Assembly: GCF_020881035.1 (NCBI RefSeq)
Contig: NZ_JAJITC010000010.1
Location: forward strand, 124,001 to 188,000
Length of the DNA: 64,000 bases
Source of the DNA: Paraburkholderia translucens
GTDB taxonomy: Bacteria > Pseudomonadota > Gammaproteobacteria > Burkholderiales > Burkholderiaceae
Direction: 5' to 3'
This document shows, one piece after another, positions 60,041 through 64,000 of this stretch. The position numbers were made by a program, and so were the translations under genes. The notes under the pieces are model-generated. The model ran no database searches. It saw only the letters and a list, made by a program, of their open reading frames with translations, and was not told the DNA's origin. Each line of letters starts with the position of its first letter. The stretch's first letter is position 1.

Positions 60041-62248
60041 TCAGTCTTTGGTTTTCAGCTTCTTGAGGTCCGCCGGACGGCTTTTGATCGAACTGCGCAA
60101 GTCGTCGTACAGATGCTCGAACAGACCCGCGATGCCGCGCGCGCCGACCTGCAACACGTGCGACAGACCGCGCAGCGGGGTGTCCGTCTCGCGACCCTCG
60201 GCCCAGCCGGTCCACGCATCCGCGCGGGCGAAGGTGGTCTTCACGAATTCGTACTCCTGTTCGCGCGACATCGACGCAAAGCGCAGCCCCACGCGTCCAG
60301 GCTCGGTAAAGCTGACGGTGGCGGGGAACGCGTATTCCTCGTCGCCGCGGAACAGTGACACGCTTACGCGCTCCTGCATCGGCACTTCGATGCTGCCGGG
60401 CAGCGCCACGCCGACGCCGCCTTCCGAGTAGTCGATCGTTTCGCACGCGAGCGTGCGGCCGGTCGAGAACTTCAGCATCACGGGCATCTTCATCGCGACG
60501 CGCGGCACCGCGCGGATCTGACGGCGCTCGCTCGCGGCGGCCACGCTCGCGCCGAGAATCAGCATGTTGTAGCCGGTCCACGCGAGATTGAGCAGCGTCG
60601 TTTCGACGATGCTGCGCACGTGCCAGTTCATGTAGATATGCACGAGACCCGCGAGAAAGCCGAGCAGGTTCAGCAGCAGCAGGAACAGATACGGCCGCGA
60701 GATCGACCAGTCGAAGTAGCTCTTCTCGATCACGCCGCCCTTGGCCGTCACGTTGAACTTGCCGAGTTTCGGGTTGATCAGCGCGAGCAGCGTCGGCGCG
60801 GTGATGTACGACGCGAGCACCGACTCGTACACCTCGGCCCAGAACGAATGGCGGAACAGGCGCTGCATGCGCGAGTTGGTGATGCTCGCGTGCATCATGT
60901 GCGGCAGCGCGTAGATCGCGATCGTGCTGGCGGCCGCTTCGATCACGTGCGCGCCGAAGAACAGATACGACAGCGGCGCGGTCAGGAATACGAGACGAGG
61001 CACCCCGTAGAAGAAGTGCATCATCGCGTTCAGGTAACAAAGCCGCTGGCCTATCTTCAGGCCCTTGCCGGTCAGCGGATTGTCGATGCGGAAGATCTGC
61101 GTCATGCCGCGCGCCCAGCGGATGCGCTGACCGATGTGGCCCGACAGGCTTTCGGTCGCGAGGCCGGCGGCCTGCGGAATCGCCAGATACGCGGTGGTGT
61201 AGCCGAGGCGGTGCAGTTTCAGCGCGGTGTGCGCGTCCTCGGTGACGGTCTCGACGGCGATGCCGCCGATCTCGTCGACCATGCTCCGGCGCAAGAGCGC
61301 GCACGAGCCGCAGAAGAACGTCGCGTTCCACAGATCGTTGCCGTCCTGCACGAGGCCGTAGAACAGCTCACCTTCGTTCGGCACCTTGCGGAAGGTACCG
61401 AGGTTGCGCTCGAACGGGTCGGCGGAGAAAAAGTGGTGCGGTGTCTGCAGCATCGACAGTTGCTTGTCGCGCAGGAACCAGCCGAGGCCGATCTGCAGGA
61501 ACGAGCGGGTCGGGATGTGATCGCAGTCGAAGATCGCGAGGTACTCGCCGCTCGTGACCTTCATGGCCTCGTTGATGTTGCCGGCCTTCGCGTGGCGATT
61601 GTTCGTGCGGATCGTCCAGTTCACGCCGACTTCCTCGCAGAACGCCTTGAACTCGGGGCGCCGGCCGTCGTCGAGCACGTGGATCGACATCTTGTCGGCC
61701 GGGTAGTCGAGCGCGAGCGCCGCGTAGATGGTCGGCTTCACGACGCTGAGCGGCTCGTTGTAGGTCGGGATGAACACGTCGACGCTCGGCCACGCGTCGC
61801 GATTGGCGGGCAGCGGCAGCGGCTTGCGCTTGAGCGGCCATGCGGTCTGGAAGTAGCCGAGCATCAGCACGACCGTCGAGTAGAGCTCGGCGGACACAAG
61901 CAGGAGACCCCAGCCGGCGTCGAGCGGATGTTCCCAGTACGTCGTTTCGGTCAGACGCCAGTACATGTAGCGGCCCGACGCGACGATCGACAGCATGATC
62001 ATCACCATCGTCGCGTAGCGGCCGGGCAGACGGCGAAACAGCAGCGCAAGCACGAAGCAGAAGGTCGCGAAGGTCAGCTGCTGATAGAACTCGAGCGGCA
62101 CCGTGAACACGAAGTACAGCATGTACAGCGCCGCCAGCGTGACGAGCCCGGTGACGATGCGGCTGTTCCAGAAGCCCGCTTCGATGAAGCGCTCGAAACG
62201 CGACGGCTCGCCGCCCTCGGGTTCGCGCGACGAGGCTGGGGAGCTCAT
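60041..62248 (-). CDS. bcsA: Cellulose synthase catalytic subunit BcsA (GT2 with PilZ)
   Basis: A 735-residue inner-membrane synthase making beta-1,4-glucan from UDP-glucose. The GT2 motifs are complete: DDG (193-195), DCDH (241-244), TED (336-338) and QRIRW (374-378). Flanking helices form the channel. The C-terminal PilZ domain has the c-di-GMP binding RxxxR (575-579) and DxSxxG (DYSEGG, 606-611), so the enzyme should be c-di-GMP activated. The start at 62248 overlaps the bcsQ stop by four bases; a longer in-frame reading to 63205 runs through bcsQ and is not real. The ~20-residue soluble N-terminus before the first helix is short. Confidence 0.97.
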   Translation of the reverse strand: MSSPASSREPEGGEPSRFERFIEAGFWNSRIVTGLVTLAALYMLYFVFTVPLEFYQQLTFATFCFVLALLFRRLPGRYATMVMIMLSIVASGRYMYWRLTETTYWEHPLDAGWGLLLVSAELYSTVVLMLGYFQTAWPLKRKPLPLPANRDAWPSVDVFIPTYNEPLSVVKPTIYAALALDYPADKMSIHVLDDGRRPEFKAFCEEVGVNWTIRTNNRHAKAGNINEAMKVTSGEYLAIFDCDHIPTRSFLQIGLGWFLRDKQLSMLQTPHHFFSADPFERNLGTFRKVPNEGELFYGLVQDGNDLWNATFFCGSCALLRRSMVDEIGGIAVETVTEDAHTALKLHRLGYTTAYLAIPQAAGLATESLSGHIGQRIRWARGMTQIFRIDNPLTGKGLKIGQRLCYLNAMMHFFYGVPRLVFLTAPLSYLFFGAHVIEAAASTIAIYALPHMMHASITNSRMQRLFRHSFWAEVYESVLASYITAPTLLALINPKLGKFNVTAKGGVIEKSYFDWSISRPYLFLLLLNLLGFLAGLVHIYMNWHVRSIVETTLLNLAWTGYNMLILGASVAAASERRQIRAVPRVAMKMPVMLKFSTGRTLACETIDYSEGGVGVALPGSIEVPMQERVSVSLFRGDEEYAFPATVSFTEPGRVGLRFASMSREQEYEFVKTTFARADAWTGWAEGRETDTPLRGLSHVLQVGARGIAGLFEHLYDDLRSSIKSRPADLKKLKTKD

Positions 62249-63033
62249 GCGACGCTCCTTGGCTGGGCGGTGATCGCGTCGAGCGCCGCGGTGAGCCATT
62301 CGCCGCATGCGCGGAAATCGGCGGCGGCCTGGCTCAGCGGATCGTAATGGATCAGCGTGGTGTCGCAGGCGAGCGCTTCGCTGACCCCTTCGTCGAGATG
62401 GATCACGCCGGGGAACATCTTGCCGGCGAGCATCTGGCGCAGCACCTTCAGGACGTCTTTCGTCAACTGGCGCGACTGGTCGATCTGGTTGATCACGTAG
62501 CCGATGCCGCCGAAGTCTGCACGCGGCGCCGCATAGGTTTCGATGAGCCGCTCCATCAGCGGGATCGCCGCGTACGACGCGGCGTCGGCGAGCACGACGT
62601 TCAGCGCGAAGGTGGCCGCACAGAGCGCGGTGCGCACGTAGATCGACGAGCCGGGCGGCGTATCGACGATCACGATGTCGGACGGGTCGAGCCGCAGGTC
62701 CTGCAGCGACTGCGCGAGCCACTGCGGATGCTGGTCGAGATGCGCCTCGAAGCGGCGGCGGTCGTCCTCGAGCAGGGCGCCGTACGGCAGCACGGTCACG
62801 CCGTCGATGCCGTCGTACATCACCGTTTGCCACGGATCGCCGCAGAGCGTCGCGCGCGAGAGGCCGTCGATGCTGTCGAGCGGCACGCCGAAGTGCAGAC
62901 GCAGCGCGTTCTGCGGATCGAGATCGAGCGCGATCACGCGCCGGCCGCTGCTGGCGAGCACGGAGGCGAGATTGGCGGCCAGGGTGGTCTTGCCGACCCC
63001 GCCTTTGGCGGACACCACGGCGACGACTTTCAT
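62245..63033 (-). CDS. bcsQ: BcsQ (YhjQ), MinD/ParA-like ATPase of cellulose secretion
   Basis: A 262-residue SIMIBI ATPase starting MKVVAVVSAKGGVGKTTLAA, with a deviant Walker A (KGGVGKT), IVIVDTPPGSSIYVRTAL (Walker B region) and RVIALDLDPQNALRLHFG. In enterobacteria BcsQ is needed for polar assembly of the cellulose machinery. Start at ATG 63033, overlapping the bcsP stop; nine further upstream codons are dispensable. It overlaps bcsA by four bases. Confidence 0.93.
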   Translation of the reverse strand: MKVVAVVSAKGGVGKTTLAANLASVLASSGRRVIALDLDPQNALRLHFGVPLDSIDGLSRATLCGDPWQTVMYDGIDGVTVLPYGALLEDDRRRFEAHLDQHPQWLAQSLQDLRLDPSDIVIVDTPPGSSIYVRTALCAATFALNVVLADAASYAAIPLMERLIETYAAPRADFGGIGYVINQIDQSRQLTKDVLKVLRQMLAGKMFPGVIHLDEGVSEALACDTTLIHYDPLSQAAADFRACGEWLTAALDAITAQPRSVA

Positions 63034-63770
63034 GAGCGACGCGGACCGTTGGTGAGCCACGAGGCGACGCCGCCGCGCGCGGCGCCGGCGGGTGCCTCGC
63101 CTTTGGCCGGCGTACCGCGCAGACGGTCGAAGACCGACTGGAGCGACGCGGATGCCCGGGCGGGCGCGGCAGTTTGCGGCAACGCGGAGGCGGTCTGCGC
63201 CGCAAACATCTTGCCGAGGATCGACGGCGCCTCGGCCGGTTGCGCGGGTGCGGCGCGCAAAGGAAAGGCGGAAGAAGGGCTCACGGGCGGCACGGCAGGC
63301 GGGACCGGTGCCGACGCGGCAGCAGCCGGCGCAACCGGATGGCCCGGGCGAGCCGGGGCTGTAGATGTCACGACCGCCGCCGCGTCAGGCTCCTGGCCCG
63401 TGGCGAAACGCGCCGCGCCGCTCGGCTTCGCCGGCTGGGCGGCAGTCACCGGCGCTGGCACCGGCGGAATGTCGCGCCGGTATGGGCGCGTGAACAACGG
63501 CGCCTTCGCGCGCATTACCGACGCCACGTCCTTTGGTGTCGTGTCCTCATCGAGGGCGGCTCGCGGCGCCACGCTCACCGGCGGCAGCGGCTTCGCCTCG
63601 CGAAGCTGGCCGATTGCCGGAATGGCCGGTTGGGTCAGATCGAGCGTCACGAGCAGCGGCCAACGCGTTCGCGCGGTGCCCGCGTCGTTTTCGCGGCCGA
63701 TCTCCTGGTAGTCGTTGGCGTCGCCGCCAAATTGCTTGAACAGCTTTTCGATGTCGCTCGATGAACTCAT
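63030..63770 (-). CDS. bcsP: BcsP-like protein with BcsR-type N-terminal motif
   Basis: A 246-residue protein. The first ~45 residues read SSDIEKLFKQFGGDANDYQE, then IGREN and ARTRWPLLVTLD. This resembles the short BcsR of E. coli (D-I-x2-L...F-x4-DY-x-[ED]-I...RWPLL), known as a small partner of BcsQ and BcsA. The rest is a Pro/Ala-rich, probably disordered tail with a few short blocks (AAPARASASLQSVFDRLRG, near 210). This layout fits the BcsP proteins described for proteobacterial cellulose operons. Overlaps bcsQ, so co-translation is likely. A 108-base gap separates it from the preceding gene. Confidence 0.8.
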   Translation of the reverse strand: MSSSSDIEKLFKQFGGDANDYQEIGRENDAGTARTRWPLLVTLDLTQPAIPAIGQLREAKPLPPVSVAPRAALDEDTTPKDVASVMRAKAPLFTRPYRRDIPPVPAPVTAAQPAKPSGAARFATGQEPDAAAVVTSTAPARPGHPVAPAAAASAPVPPAVPPVSPSSAFPLRAAPAQPAEAPSILGKMFAAQTASALPQTAAPARASASLQSVFDRLRGTPAKGEAPAGAARGGVASWLTNGPRRS

Positions 63771-63878
63771 GATGCCGTCGTCTGTTTCAACCCGTGCATT
63801 GCCCCGAACCGACTCCTCGGGGCGCTATTCGCTTGAACTACCTTCTCCGGTTCCGCGTGGCGGCACCAGCAGCGCCGC

Positions 63879-64000
63879 TCAGGCGGGATGTCGGCCGAGA
63901 CGGAATTCGAGCGAGCTGTCCTCGGCGAACGCACTCGTCTGCACGACCGACAAACCCTGCGCGCCCAATGCGCTCAACCACGTCTGATAAACGCCTTCGA
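63879..64000 (-). CDS. bcsD: C-terminal end of a BcsD-like protein, 5' part beyond window
   Basis: The last 39 codons of a gene entering from the right edge: EGVYQTWLSALGAQ, then GLSVVQTSAFAEDSSLEFRL, ending RHPA. The block resembles the end of Komagataeibacter BcsD (LEGLYGRW followed by a few strands), and the position at the head of a bcsPQABZC operon supports this. The fragment is too short to be certain. Confidence 0.5.
   Translation of the reverse strand, partial: EGVYQTWLSALGAQGLSVVQTSAFAEDSSLEFRLGRHPA

Overview
The window is GC-rich, gene-dense chromosomal DNA. Several features point to a betaproteobacterium of the Burkholderiales, most likely Paraburkholderia or Burkholderia in the broad sense: the cellulose operon layout (bcsD-bcsP-bcsQ-bcsA-bcsB-bcsZ-bcsC), the HTH-extended aspartate carbamoyltransferase, the wealth of ABC, RND and two-component genes, and the protein-level style of the products. 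I saw no tRNA, rRNA, CRISPR array or intact insertion sequence. Only one stretch, about 9.9-12.7 kb, is clearly AT-richer and looks acquired.

Layout. 0-9.8 kb holds housekeeping and regulatory genes: a partial ion channel, a class I PPK2 polyphosphate kinase, the 3' remnant of a chemoreceptor gene, a secreted esterase, the HTH-fused carbamoyltransferase, an MHYT-GGDEF-EAL protein, a rhodanese with a divergent FtrA-type regulator, and a DUF2252 protein. 9.9-12.6 kb is the AT-rich island. It carries a three-gene cassette (a small protein with a type VI-effector-like C-terminal domain, an M35-type zinc peptidase, and a periplasmic OmpA-like protein) followed by a decayed tandem copy in which only the OmpA-like gene is intact. 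12.8-13.8 kb is a lactate/malate dehydrogenase gene broken by one base.

14.5-21.5 kb is a sugar operon: a GH1 glycosidase, a four-gene ABC importer and a LacI-type repressor, with one perfect 14-bp palindromic operator upstream. A tiny membrane protein and a SulP transporter follow. 23.8-28.9 kb is the most unusual metabolic locus. A dicarboxylate (DASS) transporter is divergent from three genes for an iron-sulfur protein, a fumarate-reductase-like flavoprotein and a NuoF-like NADH-binding subunit, with no membrane anchor. This looks like a soluble NADH-linked fumarate reductase or related enoate reductase. 28.9-33.2 kb holds a kup potassium transporter, a vestige of a second kup gene, two small genes, and a LysR/VOC pair.

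33.6-41.9 kb is an RND efflux operon (pump, adaptor, outer-membrane factor) with a metal-type two-component system behind its own promoter, running convergently into dinB. 43.3-51.4 kb carries a CSS-EAL phosphodiesterase, a cytochrome b561/YceI/YceI operon, an ArsB-like permease, and an EF-hand protein with a two-component system. 51.5-64.0 kb is a complete minus-strand cellulose synthase operon, apart from bcsD, which is cut by the window edge. Its BcsA has a PilZ domain, so the two c-di-GMP enzymes in the window are plausible, unproven inputs to it.
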